Assembly (NCBI RefSeq): GCF_027533845.1
Contig: NZ_JAPZVN010000001.1
Span: 310,001 to 374,000, forward strand
Direction: 5' to 3'
Length of the DNA stretch: 64,000 nt
Source: Streptomyces sp. RPT161
GTDB lineage: Bacteria > Actinomycetota > Actinomycetes > Streptomycetales > Streptomycetaceae
Within the stretch, counting starts at the first letter, position 1. Each line of letters starts with the position of its first letter. A program made the position numbers and the translations under genes. The notes below the pieces were generated by a model. It was given only the letters and a program-made list of their open reading frames with translations. It was not told the DNA's origin and made no database searches. Positions 6,824 through 15,566 of the stretch are shown here, one piece after another.

Positions 6824-9094
6824 CTATTTTTCCAACGAATCCTCGTCAGGCTCATCAAGAGCCCCACCAGGCGTTTTTCCGGAACCGGCAGTTCCGCCCT
6901 CGCCGCCGTCCGAGCCGGGCTCCTCACCGGCGCACAACGCCAGGACATCTGCACCGAATCGCCGCAGCTTACGGGCCCCCACCCCGGCGATTCGGGTCAG
7001 CGCGGCCGCGTCCGACGGCACCGTCTCGGCGATCGCAAGCAGCGTCTTGTCGGTGAACACACAGTACGGCGGCTGGCCCAACTGCCGAGCCTGCTCGCTG
7101 CGCCATTCGCGCAGCCGCTCGTAGAGGCCCTCGTCCAGCTCGGAAGGGCAGTCCTCGCAGCGCATCAGCTTGATCTCGCCCGCCTCGGACAGGCTGCGCC
7201 CGCACACCCGGCAGTGCACCGGACCGCGTCTGCGCCGCCCACCCGCGGGCCGCTCGACCCCGGCCCGCACACCGCCGCCGGGCGCCCCGCCGCGCGCCGC
7301 CGACCCCGGGCGCAGCCCGGTCAGGAAGCGCGAAGGCCGACGGCCGGCACGCCCACCCGGAGCCCGGGACAGCGACCAGGACAGCGCGAGGTGGCTACGG
7401 GCACGGGTGACGCCCACATAGAGCAGTCGCCGTTCCTCCTCCACCTGCTCGTCGGTCCTGGCGTAGGTGATGGGCATCATGCCCTCGCTGAGCCCGACCA
7501 GGAACACCGCGTCCCACTCCAGGCCCTTGGCGGCGTGCAGCGAGGCGAGCGTGACGCCCTCGACGGTGGGGGCGTGCTGGGCGTTGGCCCGCTCGTCGAG
7601 TTCGGCCACCAGATCGGCGAGGGTGGCGTCCGGCCGGGCCCGTACGAAGTCCTCGGCGAGCCGGACCAGGGCGGCCAGCGACTCCCAGCGGTCCCGCACC
7701 GCGCCGGAACCGGCGGGCGGCTCGGGGGTCCAGCCGCGAGAGCCGAGCACCGCGCGCACCTGCGCGGGCACATCGGCCTCGTCCAGTCCGGCCCCCGCAC
7801 CTCCCCCGGCGCGGGCGGCGCCGCGCAGCAGCATTCCGGCCTCCCGCACCTCGGGGCGCTCGAAGAACCGCTCGGCGCCGCGCAGTTGGTACGGCACCCC
7901 GGCGTCCGCGAGGGCCTGCTCGTAGACCTCGGACTGGGCGTTGACCCGGTAGAGGATGGCGATCTCGCTGGGCCGGACCCCGCCGGCGACCAGGTCCCTG
8001 ATGCGCCGCGCGGTGCCCTCGGCCTCGGCGGGCTCGTCCGCGTACTCGGTGAAGGTGGGCTCCGGGCCCGGCTCGCGTTGCGAGACCAGCTCCAGCCGGT
8101 GGGCGGCGGCCTGGCCGCGCGCCTGCGCCAGCAGGCCGTTGGCCAGGTGGACCACCTGCGGGGTGGACCGGTAGTCGCGCACCAGCTTCACCACGGTGGC
8201 GTCCGGGTACCGGGCGCGGAAGCCCAGCAGGAACTCGGGGGTGGCGCCGGTGAAGGAGTAGATGGTCTGGCTGGCGTCGCCGACCACGCACAGGTTGCCG
8301 CGGCCGCCCACCCACAGGTCGAGCAGCCGCTGCTGGAGCGGGCTGACGTCCTGGTACTCGTCGACGACGAAGTGCTGGTACTGCGAGCGGACCTGTTCGG
8401 CCACGTCGTACCGCTCCTCCAGCACGCCGACTGTGAGCAACAGCACATCCTCGAAGTCGATCACCGAGCGTTCTCGCTTGAGTTGCTCGTAGGCGGTGTA
8501 GACGCGGGAGATCTCGGCGGGGTCGCGCGGCGCCTCGCGGCCGGACTTGGCGGCGGCGGCCGGGTAGTCCTCCGGAACCGTCTGGGTGACCTTGGCCCAC
8601 TCGATCTCACCCGCTACGTCCCGCAGTTCATTGCGGTCCAGCCGGATCCGTACCCGCGCCGCGGCCTCGGCCACCAACTGGATCTTGCGCTCCACCAGTT
8701 GGGGCAGCGGGCCGCCGACCGCGCGCGGCCAGAAGTACTGGAGCTGGCGCAGCGCCGCCGCGTGGAAGGTACGCGCCTGCACCCCGCCCGCGCCGAGCTG
8801 CCGCAGCCGTCCGCGCATCTCGCCCGCGGCCCGCGCGGTGAAGGTGACGGCCAGCACGCTGGCGGGCTGCACTATGCCCGCACGCACCCCGTAGGCGATC
8901 CGGTGGGTGATCGCCCTGGTCTTGCCGGTGCCCGCACCTGCGAGCACGCACACCGGACCGCGCAGCGCGGTCGCCACCGCGCGCTGCTCGGGGTCGAGAC
9001 CGGCCAGTACCGCGTCGGCCCCCTCCGGCGGTTCCGGGAACTGGGTCGACGGCGGCACGGCCGGGAACAGAGGGGAGTCCGTTGCTGCTGTCAC
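6824..9094 (-). CDS. uvrD2: UvrD2-type superfamily 1A DNA helicase with HRDC domain
   Basis: This 756-residue 3'-5' helicase has Walker A AGAGTGKT near residue 55, Walker B VDEYQD near 250 and the later SF1A motifs, including GLEWDAVF. After the helicase core comes a Cys4 cluster (CRVC and CEDC, about residues 630-655) and then a C-terminal HRDC domain ending with GVGARKL. This is the architecture described for mycobacterial UvrD2. It should unwind DNA during repair or replication. The gene is divergent from the mycoredoxin gene. The start is an ATG at 9094. Confidence 0.9.
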   Translation of the reverse strand: MTAATDSPLFPAVPPSTQFPEPPEGADAVLAGLDPEQRAVATALRGPVCVLAGAGTGKTRAITHRIAYGVRAGIVQPASVLAVTFTARAAGEMRGRLRQLGAGGVQARTFHAAALRQLQYFWPRAVGGPLPQLVERKIQLVAEAAARVRIRLDRNELRDVAGEIEWAKVTQTVPEDYPAAAAKSGREAPRDPAEISRVYTAYEQLKRERSVIDFEDVLLLTVGVLEERYDVAEQVRSQYQHFVVDEYQDVSPLQQRLLDLWVGGRGNLCVVGDASQTIYSFTGATPEFLLGFRARYPDATVVKLVRDYRSTPQVVHLANGLLAQARGQAAAHRLELVSQREPGPEPTFTEYADEPAEAEGTARRIRDLVAGGVRPSEIAILYRVNAQSEVYEQALADAGVPYQLRGAERFFERPEVREAGMLLRGAARAGGGAGAGLDEADVPAQVRAVLGSRGWTPEPPAGSGAVRDRWESLAALVRLAEDFVRARPDATLADLVAELDERANAQHAPTVEGVTLASLHAAKGLEWDAVFLVGLSEGMMPITYARTDEQVEEERRLLYVGVTRARSHLALSWSLSRAPGGRAGRRPSRFLTGLRPGSAARGGAPGGGVRAGVERPAGGRRRRGPVHCRVCGRSLSEAGEIKLMRCEDCPSELDEGLYERLREWRSEQARQLGQPPYCVFTDKTLLAIAETVPSDAAALTRIAGVGARKLRRFGADVLALCAGEEPGSDGGEGGTAGSGKTPGGALDEPDEDSLEK

Positions 9095-9133
9095 CCCGCC
9101 ATGCTGCCAGGTCCGCCGGGACGCCCGGGAAAG

Positions 9134-9158
9134 TTATCCACAGGCACGGTTGTCCACA
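9134..9158 (+). other. two DnaA-box nonamers in the uvrD2-mrx1 spacer
   Basis: TTATCCACA at 9134-9142 and TTGTCCACA at 9150-9158 are in the same orientation, 16 bases start to start. TTGTCCACA is the usual streptomycete box. Paired boxes in a divergent promoter region of a helicase gene could let DnaA affect its transcription. Confidence 0.5.
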
Positions 9159-9210
9159 GGCCCTGACCTGACGCTCTTCCTGCGGGCTACTGTCGGTCAG
9201 GCAGCCGTCT

Positions 9211-9237
9211 GGGAATGGTCCGCAATAGTTGCGCGTT
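9211..9237 (+). promoter_or_regulatory. SigR-type promoter of mrx1
   Basis: GGGAAT at 9211-9216 and GTT at 9235-9237 are separated by exactly 18 bases, the consensus layout for the thiol-stress sigma factor SigR/SigH. It lies about 85 bases upstream of the mycoredoxin start, a gene type expected in the SigR regulon. Confidence 0.7.
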
Positions 9238-9323
9238 CCAGTACTGCACTCACCCCACGGCCGCGCCGAGCGGTTCACCCACACCGAACGCGCCCGCCGA
9301 ACCCGCCAAGATCAGGAGGACCG

Positions 9324-9566
9324 ATGCCGGGGACCATCACGATGTACAGCACCACGTGGTGCGGCTACTGCCGCCGTCTCAAGAGCCAGATGGACCGCGA
9401 GGGAATCACGTACACCGAGATCAACATCGAGCAGGACCCGGAGTCGGCGGCCTTCGTCGAGAAGGCGAACGGCGGGAACCAGACCGTGCCGACCGTCCTC
9501 TTCGCGGACGGCAGCACGCTGACCAACCCCTCCCTCGCCCAGGTCAAGGCCAAGGTAGGGGTCTGA
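9324..9566 (+). CDS. mrx1: mycoredoxin (glutaredoxin-like, mycothiol-dependent)
   Basis: This 80-residue thioredoxin-fold protein has the active-site motif WCGYC at about residues 12-16 and the cis-Pro TVPT near 57. Mycoredoxin-1 reduces mixed disulfides between proteins and mycothiol, the actinobacterial counterpart of glutaredoxin. The start ATG follows AGGAGG closely. An 18-base-spaced SigR-type promoter sits upstream, which fits oxidative thiol stress control. It is divergent from uvrD2 and convergent with nudC. Confidence 0.92.
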   Translation: MPGTITMYSTTWCGYCRRLKSQMDREGITYTEINIEQDPESAAFVEKANGGNQTVPTVLFADGSTLTNPSLAQVKAKVGV

Positions 9567-9571
9567 TCCGG

Positions 9572-10555
9572 TCAGCCCCGCGGCAGCGGCTCGCCGAACC
9601 ACAGCTCGATCAGCCGGGCGGCGATCGAGATCCCGGTCGGTGGCAGCACGTCGCCCGTCCCGATGGCCCGCCGGTACTCCTCACGGGAGAACCAGCGGGC
9701 CTCGTGGATCTCCTCGCCGTCCACCCTGATCTCGGACGAGCTGGCCTTCGCCATGAAACCGAGCATCAGGCTGGACGGGAACGGCCAGGGCTGGCTGGCC
9801 ACGTACGACACCTCGCCGACGCGGACGCCCGCCTCCTCCAGGACCTCGCGGACCACCGCCTGCTCGATGGACTCGCCCGGCTCCACGAAGCCCGCCAGCG
9901 TGGAGAAGCGCCCCTCGGGCCAGTGCACCTGGCGGCCGAGCAGCGCCCGGTCCTGGTCGTCGGTGACCAGCATGATCACCGCCGGGTCGGTGCGCGGATA
10001 GTGTTCGGCGCCGCACGCCGGGCAGCGGCGCACATGGCCCGCGGCGGCGATCACCGTCCGCTGGCCGCAGCGCGAGCAGAACCGGTGCAGCCGCTGCCAG
10101 TTCTCCAGCGCCACGGCGTGCACCATCAAGCCCGCGTCCCGCTCGGAGAGCAGCCCACCGACCTCGCGCAGTCCGGCCGGCCGGGCGGCGGCGTCCATCC
10201 GGCCGGGCAGCGCGTCCTTCTGTAGCGCGAAGTAGCTCACGCCCTGCTCGTCGGTGCCCAGGAAGTAGCGGTGCTTCTCGGTCGTCGGCGCGTCGAAGGA
10301 CGGCACCAGCACGAGTTCGGTACGACCGTCCGCGGTGTCCTCGACCAGCACCTGGCCGTCGCAGACCACCAGAACCCGGGTGGACGGGTGGCTCCAGGCG
10401 GCGGCCAGCCAGGCCTCGTCCAGCCGGTGGTGGGCGGCCCGGTCGAGACCGGGGCGGGCGAGCACGAGCGGCTTGCCGCCCACCATGCCGATGGCTGCGG
10501 GGTTCTCCGTGCCCGGCGCGAGGGGCAGGTCACTTACGGACAAGACGGCTTCCAA
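9572..10555 (-). CDS. nudC: NAD(H) pyrophosphatase NudC
   Basis: This protein of about 327 residues has the NudC layout: an N-terminal part, a four-Cys zinc ribbon (CSRC and CPAC near 170-190), a Nudix box GFVEPGESIEQAVVREVLEE starting near 230, and the family marker SQPWPFPSS just after it. It hydrolyses NADH/NAD+ to NMNH/NMN and can remove NAD caps from RNA. The start is unsettled: a TTG at 10555 has no spacing from its GGGGAG, while a TTG at 10543 is better spaced behind GGAAG. Confidence 0.9.
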   Translation of the reverse strand: MEAVLSVSDLPLAPGTENPAAIGMVGGKPLVLARPGLDRAAHHRLDEAWLAAAWSHPSTRVLVVCDGQVLVEDTADGRTELVLVPSFDAPTTEKHRYFLGTDEQGVSYFALQKDALPGRMDAAARPAGLREVGGLLSERDAGLMVHAVALENWQRLHRFCSRCGQRTVIAAAGHVRRCPACGAEHYPRTDPAVIMLVTDDQDRALLGRQVHWPEGRFSTLAGFVEPGESIEQAVVREVLEEAGVRVGEVSYVASQPWPFPSSLMLGFMAKASSSEIRVDGEEIHEARWFSREEYRRAIGTGDVLPPTGISIAARLIELWFGEPLPRG

Positions 10556-10615
10556 CTCCCCGTATCGCGTGGATGTTTACTCACTCAGCGGAACACGAGC
10601 AGATCACACGGGTGC

Positions 10616-12013
10616 TCAGCGCTGCCAATTCTCGGCCAGGTCGCTCCACAGGTACGCGGTGGTTTCCACACCCTTGAGAAGCAGATCGAGTTCAACCTTC
10701 TCGTTCACCGAGTGCCAACCGTCCGACGGCACGGAAATTCCCAGGAACAGCACCGGGACGCCGAGCACGTCCTGAAGATCGGCGGCCGGTCCGGAGCCAC
10801 CCTCACGAGTGAACCGCACGGTCTTGCCGAACGCACGCTCCATCGCCCGCACCGTGGAGCGCAGCGCGGGGTGGTCCAGCGGGGTCAAGCAGGGGCGGGT
10901 GGTGCCCCAGAAGGTGATCTCGTGCCGGATCCCGGCGGGCAGCCGATCGGCCACCCAGTCCCGTACCGACTGCTGGATCTTGGCCGGATCCTGGCCCGCG
11001 ACCAGCCGGAACGACAGCTTCAGGTGGGCGGAGGCGGGGACGATGGTCTTGCCGCCGGGTCCGGTGTAACCGCCGTAGAAGCCGTTGACCTCGGCGGTCG
11101 GGCGGGCCCAGACGCGCTCCAGGGTGCTGTACCCGGACTCGCCCAGCACCCCGTGGGACTTGGCGGTGCGCAGCCAGGAGGCCTCGTCGAAGGGCAGTTC
11201 GGCGAACAGCTGCCGCTCGCGGTCGGTGAGTTCGGCCACGTCGTCGTAGAAGCCGGGGATGGTGACCCTGCGCTCCTCGTCGTGCAGCGCGGCCACCAGC
11301 CGGGCCGCCTCGGTGGCCGGGTTGGGCACCGCGCCGCCGAAGGAGCCGGAGTGGATGTCCTGGTCCGGCCCGTACAGGTCGACCTGGCAGTCGGCGAGGC
11401 CGCGCATGCCGGTGCACACGGTCGGGGTGTCCGCGGACCACATGCCGGTGTCGGAGACGACCACCGCGTCGCAGGCGAGGCGGTCGGCGCGCTCGCGCAG
11501 CAGGGCGGCGAAGTTCGGGGAGCCCGACTCCTCCTCGCCCTCGATCAGCAGCTTGAGGTTGACGGCGGGCGCGTGGCGGCCGGTGGCGGCGAGGTGCGCG
11601 CGCACCCCCAGGGTGTGGAAGAACACCTGGCCCTTGTCGTCGGCCGCGCCGCGCGCGTACATCCGGCCGTCGCGCACCACCGGCTCGAACGGCTCGCTGT
11701 CCCAGCCGTCCGCACGGGCGGCGGGCTGCACGTCGTGGTGCCCGTAGACCAGGACGGTCGGCGCGTCGGGGTCGCCGGACGGCCACTCCGCGTAGACCGC
11801 GGGCAGGCCCGCGGTCTGCCATACCTCGGCGATGGGGAAGCCGGTGGCGCTGAGCTCCGCCGCGAGCCACTCGGCACTGCGCGCCACGTCCTTCGAACGC
11901 TCCGGGTCGGCGGAGACGGAGGGGATCCGCAGCCACTCCACCAGGTCGTCGAGGAAGGCGGCGCGATGCGCCTCGATGTACGAGCGGACGGCGTTGTCCG
12001 GTGCGGTGCTCAT
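10616..12013 (-). CDS. M20-family dipeptidase/metallopeptidase
   Basis: This 465-residue protein has the M20 metal and catalytic motifs: YGHHDVQP near residue 90 (first zinc ligand and Asp), ADDKGQ near 125 (bridging Asp) and EGEEESGS near 157 (catalytic Glu pair). The remaining ligands are in the C-terminal half. It has a full-length dimerisation lid domain and no signal peptide, so it is cytosolic. It probably hydrolyses dipeptides or N-substituted amino acids. The start is an ATG at 12013. It lies between nudC and the adnB helicase gene on the same strand. Confidence 0.88.
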   Translation of the reverse strand: MSTAPDNAVRSYIEAHRAAFLDDLVEWLRIPSVSADPERSKDVARSAEWLAAELSATGFPIAEVWQTAGLPAVYAEWPSGDPDAPTVLVYGHHDVQPAARADGWDSEPFEPVVRDGRMYARGAADDKGQVFFHTLGVRAHLAATGRHAPAVNLKLLIEGEEESGSPNFAALLRERADRLACDAVVVSDTGMWSADTPTVCTGMRGLADCQVDLYGPDQDIHSGSFGGAVPNPATEAARLVAALHDEERRVTIPGFYDDVAELTDRERQLFAELPFDEASWLRTAKSHGVLGESGYSTLERVWARPTAEVNGFYGGYTGPGGKTIVPASAHLKLSFRLVAGQDPAKIQQSVRDWVADRLPAGIRHEITFWGTTRPCLTPLDHPALRSTVRAMERAFGKTVRFTREGGSGPAADLQDVLGVPVLFLGISVPSDGWHSVNEKVELDLLLKGVETTAYLWSDLAENWQR

Positions 12014-12045
12014 GAGGTGAGCCTAACGGGGACGTTCCGAACACT

Positions 12046-15000
12046 TCACCCCGCAGGGTCGTCGGCCACCTCACCGCGCAGCAGCCGCTCCAGCGCCGGG
12101 CGGTCCGGTAGCTCGGCGGGGCGGACGACCTGCCCGGTGCGTATGTGGACGAAGGCGGCCCTCACCCGCTCCGGGGGCAGGCCGTGCCGCTCGGCCCAGG
12201 CGAGCCGGTAGACGGCGAGCTGCAGCGGGTCGGCGGTCGGCCTGCGGCCGGTCTTCCAGTCGACGACCTCGAAGCCGTCCCCGTCCCGGTACACCGCGTC
12301 GATCCGGCCGCGCACCACCCGTCCGGCGAGCACCAGCTCGAAGGGCGCCTCGACCTGGTACGGGGTGCGGTGTGCGTAAGGGGTGCGCAGATAGGCCTCC
12401 TTGAGCACCGCGAGGTCCCGCTCGTCGGCGACCTCCTGGTCGCTGTCCGGCTCGACGCCGGGCAGTTCGTCCAGGCCGATCAGCGGCAGCTCCTCGTGGC
12501 GGGACTCGACCCAGGCGTGGAACAGGGTGCCGCGCCGGGCCTCGGGGCGCGGCTCGCGCGGCATGGGGCGGGCCAGCTCGCGGGCGAAGTCATCGGGGTC
12601 GGCGGCGAGCCGCAGCAGCTGCGAGGCGGACAGCGACGGCGGTACCGGCACCTCCCGTACGGTCGCGCGGGCGCGCCGCAGCTCCCCGGCGAGCGCTCCG
12701 AGGTCGCGGTCCCAGGACTCGACCAGCCGGGCCTCCTCCGGCGAGAGGGCGGCGCCGTCGGCCGGGTCGGGCGCGGGGTGCTCGCGGGCCCGGGGGGCCG
12801 GGTCAGCGGCGGGGGCGTGGTCCGGCTCGGCGTCCGGGGTGCGGTTGGTTTGCGCGGGTATGGGGCGGTTTGTCGACCAGTCGTCCCACTCCCCGTCCAA
12901 CGGAAGCTCGTCTTCCGGCGCGAACTCCTCGTTGGGCGGCGGGTTCTGGAATCCGTCCTCCGGCGCGAAGCCGTCGAAGTCCTCGTCCCACGGCACCGGC
13001 GGCCAGTCCGCGTCGTACGCGCCGTCCGGGGCAGGCGGCGCGTCGAGCAGGGCCAGCACCGTCTTGGCGGCCTGGCGGCGGCGCTCCAGGGCCTCGGGGT
13101 CCAGCGGCAGCGGCCAGACGTGGTCGGTGTCGCTCTCCAGTGCCGGGTTCTGCGCGTCGGCGGCCGGTTCGTCCGCCCAGTGCTCGATCTCGCCGTGGCC
13201 CGCCTCGCAGTGTGCGCGCAGCCGTAGCAGGAAGTCCGACGGGCAGCGCCGCTTCTTCTGTGTGGGCCCCCACCAGTGTCCGGAGGCGAGCAGCAGCGAG
13301 CGCGGCCGGGTGAACGTCACATAGCCCAGCCGGAGTTCCTCGGTGGTGTTGTGCTCCTTCATCGCCGCCTTGAACTCGTCAAGCCCGCGCTTGGTCCACT
13401 CGCCGACGTCGGGCAGCGTGGCCGCGTCGCCGCGCAGCGCGTGCGGCAGCACCTTGCCGTGCCATGGCCACAGTTCGCGCACCTTGGTGCTGGGGAAGGC
13501 GTCGCGCACCAGGCCCGGCACCGCCACCACGTCCCACTCCAGGCCCTTGGACTTGTGCGCGGTCAGCACCTTGACCGTGTTGTCGCCGCCGGGCAGCGAA
13601 CCGTCCAGCCCCTTCTCGTGCTGCTCGGCGGTGCGCAGGAAGGCGAGGAAGGCCAGCAGGGTGGCCTCACCGTCCAGCGAGGCGAAGTTGGCGGCGATGT
13701 CCAGGAACGACCGCAGCGTCTCCCGACGGCGGGCGGCCAGCGCGTGCGGCGACGCGGACAGTTCGACCTCGAGGCCGGTCACCGCCAGCACCCGGTGCAG
13801 CACGTCCATCAGCGGGTCGGCCAGCGAGCGCCGCAGATCGCGTATCTCGGCGGCGAGCCGGGCGAACCGCTCGCGGGCCTCCGGCGAGAACGGCAGCCCG
13901 TCGTCCGGCTGTTGGGCGTCCAGGAAGGTCTCCAGGGCGTCGGCCAGCGAGACCACCTCGGCCGGGTCGACACCCTCGACGGCCCGCGCCAGCCGGTCCT
14001 GTTCGCCCTCGCCCGGCCCGTACCGTACGAGCAGTCGGGCGCGGCGGCCGAGCAGGGCCAGGTCACGCGGGCCGATCCGCCAGCGCGGGCCGGTCAGCAG
14101 CCGGACCAGGGCGGAGTTGGCGGTCGGGTCGTGCAGTACCTGGCAGGTGGCGACGAGGTCCGCCACCTCCGGCAGGTGCAGCAGCCCGGACAGGCCGACG
14201 ACCTCGACGGGTACGTCCCGGGCCACCAGCGCGGCATGGATGTCGGCGAACTGGCCCGTGGTGCGGCACAGCACCGCGATCTCGCCGGGCGGTGTCCCGG
14301 TGGCCACCAGATGGCGGATCGAGTCGGCGAGCCAGTCGATCTCCTCGTTCCGCGTGTTCAGCAGTGCACAGCGCACCACACCGTCGCGCTCCGCACCGGG
14401 CGCGGGCCGCAGTGCCGCCACACCCGCGTGCCGCTCCCGCAGCGGCGCCGCCAGTTCGTTGGCGAAGTCCAGCAGCCGACCGCCGCTGCGCCGGTTCTCG
14501 CCCAGCGAGTAGCGGCGGGCCGGGGTGCCGTTGGCGGCGGGGAAGTGCTGGGGGAAGTCGTCCAGGTTGGCCACCGAGGCACCGCGCCAACCGTAGATCG
14601 CCTGGCAGGGGTCGCCGACCGCGGTGACCGGATGGCCCGTACCACCGCCGAACAGCCCGGCGAGCAGCAGGCGTTGGGCCACCGATGTGTCCTGGTACTC
14701 GTCGAGCAGCACCACGGCGAACTCGTCGCGCAGCAGGCCGCCGACCTCGGGGCGGGTGAGGGCGAGGGTCGCGGACAGGGCGATCTGGTCACCGAAGTCG
14801 ATCAGGCCGCGCTGTCTCTTCTGCTCGCGGTACGCCAGGACCAGGCCCGCGAGGTCGGCGCGGGCACGAGCGGCAGGCGCCACCTCGCGCACCCAGGCGA
14901 AGCCGCGCCGCTCCGGATCGAGCTGGTCCAGCCGCTCGGTGAGCGCGGTGTCATGGCCGCGCAGTCGCGGCACCGGCACCAGGTGTTCGGACAGTTCGCC

Positions 15001-15522
15001 GTCGAGCGCCAGCAGATCGGCGGTGAGCGCGGGCAGCCCCTTGGTGAGCGCCGGGTAGGGGCCGGGAGCGGCCTGAAGCACCCGGGCGGCCAGCTGGTAG
15101 CGGGTGGCGTCGGCGAGCAGCCGGGTGTCGGGCTCCAGGCCCATGCGCAGTCCGTGGTCCTTCAGCAGTTGCCCGGCGAAGGCGTGGTACGTCGAGACGC
15201 GCGGCTCTCCAGGCACTTCGTCCGGGTCTGCCGGATCCGGGTCGGTGATACCCGCCTGTACCAGGGCCCTGCGCACCCGCTCGGACAGCTCACCCGCCGC
15301 CTTGTTGGTGAACGTGAGCCCCAGCACCTGCTCGGGCGCGACCTGCCCGGTGCCGACCAGCCAGACCACCCGCGCCGCCATCACGGTGGTCTTCCCCGAT
15401 CCGGCCCCGGCCACGATGACGTTCGGGGCGAGGGGTGCGGTGACGCACGCCATCTGCTCCGCGGTGAACGGGATGCCGAGGAGCTCCTTGAGCTGCTCGG
15501 GGTCGGAGATACGGGAAGACAC
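12046..15522 (-). CDS. adnB: AdnB-like UvrD helicase-nuclease subunit
   Basis: This 1158-residue SF1A helicase is fused to a RecB-type nuclease. Walker A AGSGKTT lies near residue 45 and DEYQDTS near 270. The C-terminal 250 residues hold the PD-(D/E)xK nuclease: RGRIDAVY followed by VVDWKTG supplies the acidic residues and the lysine. An acidic, Pro-rich spacer of about 150 residues joins the halves. I chose the GTG at 15522, 44 bases after the upstream gene, because the frame before it is non-conserved in character. It should pair with the upstream gene product for double-strand-break end resection. Confidence 0.85.
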   Translation of the reverse strand: MSSRISDPEQLKELLGIPFTAEQMACVTAPLAPNVIVAGAGSGKTTVMAARVVWLVGTGQVAPEQVLGLTFTNKAAGELSERVRRALVQAGITDPDPADPDEVPGEPRVSTYHAFAGQLLKDHGLRMGLEPDTRLLADATRYQLAARVLQAAPGPYPALTKGLPALTADLLALDGELSEHLVPVPRLRGHDTALTERLDQLDPERRGFAWVREVAPAARARADLAGLVLAYREQKRQRGLIDFGDQIALSATLALTRPEVGGLLRDEFAVVLLDEYQDTSVAQRLLLAGLFGGGTGHPVTAVGDPCQAIYGWRGASVANLDDFPQHFPAANGTPARRYSLGENRRSGGRLLDFANELAAPLRERHAGVAALRPAPGAERDGVVRCALLNTRNEEIDWLADSIRHLVATGTPPGEIAVLCRTTGQFADIHAALVARDVPVEVVGLSGLLHLPEVADLVATCQVLHDPTANSALVRLLTGPRWRIGPRDLALLGRRARLLVRYGPGEGEQDRLARAVEGVDPAEVVSLADALETFLDAQQPDDGLPFSPEARERFARLAAEIRDLRRSLADPLMDVLHRVLAVTGLEVELSASPHALAARRRETLRSFLDIAANFASLDGEATLLAFLAFLRTAEQHEKGLDGSLPGGDNTVKVLTAHKSKGLEWDVVAVPGLVRDAFPSTKVRELWPWHGKVLPHALRGDAATLPDVGEWTKRGLDEFKAAMKEHNTTEELRLGYVTFTRPRSLLLASGHWWGPTQKKRRCPSDFLLRLRAHCEAGHGEIEHWADEPAADAQNPALESDTDHVWPLPLDPEALERRRQAAKTVLALLDAPPAPDGAYDADWPPVPWDEDFDGFAPEDGFQNPPPNEEFAPEDELPLDGEWDDWSTNRPIPAQTNRTPDAEPDHAPAADPAPRAREHPAPDPADGAALSPEEARLVESWDRDLGALAGELRRARATVREVPVPPSLSASQLLRLAADPDDFARELARPMPREPRPEARRGTLFHAWVESRHEELPLIGLDELPGVEPDSDQEVADERDLAVLKEAYLRTPYAHRTPYQVEAPFELVLAGRVVRGRIDAVYRDGDGFEVVDWKTGRRPTADPLQLAVYRLAWAERHGLPPERVRAAFVHIRTGQVVRPAELPDRPALERLLRGEVADDPAG

Positions 15523-15566
15523 CCCAGTGAGGCTAGCGGGCCCCACTGACAACCGGCGCCGAGCCG

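Noticed and set aside
9134-9158. Replication origin at the paired DnaA boxes
   Set aside because: Only two boxes, no dnaA/dnaN neighbours and no AT-rich unwinding region.
7214-9166. 650-codon plus-strand frame opposite uvrD2
   Set aside because: Antisense to strong helicase motifs; low-complexity Gly/Arg translation.
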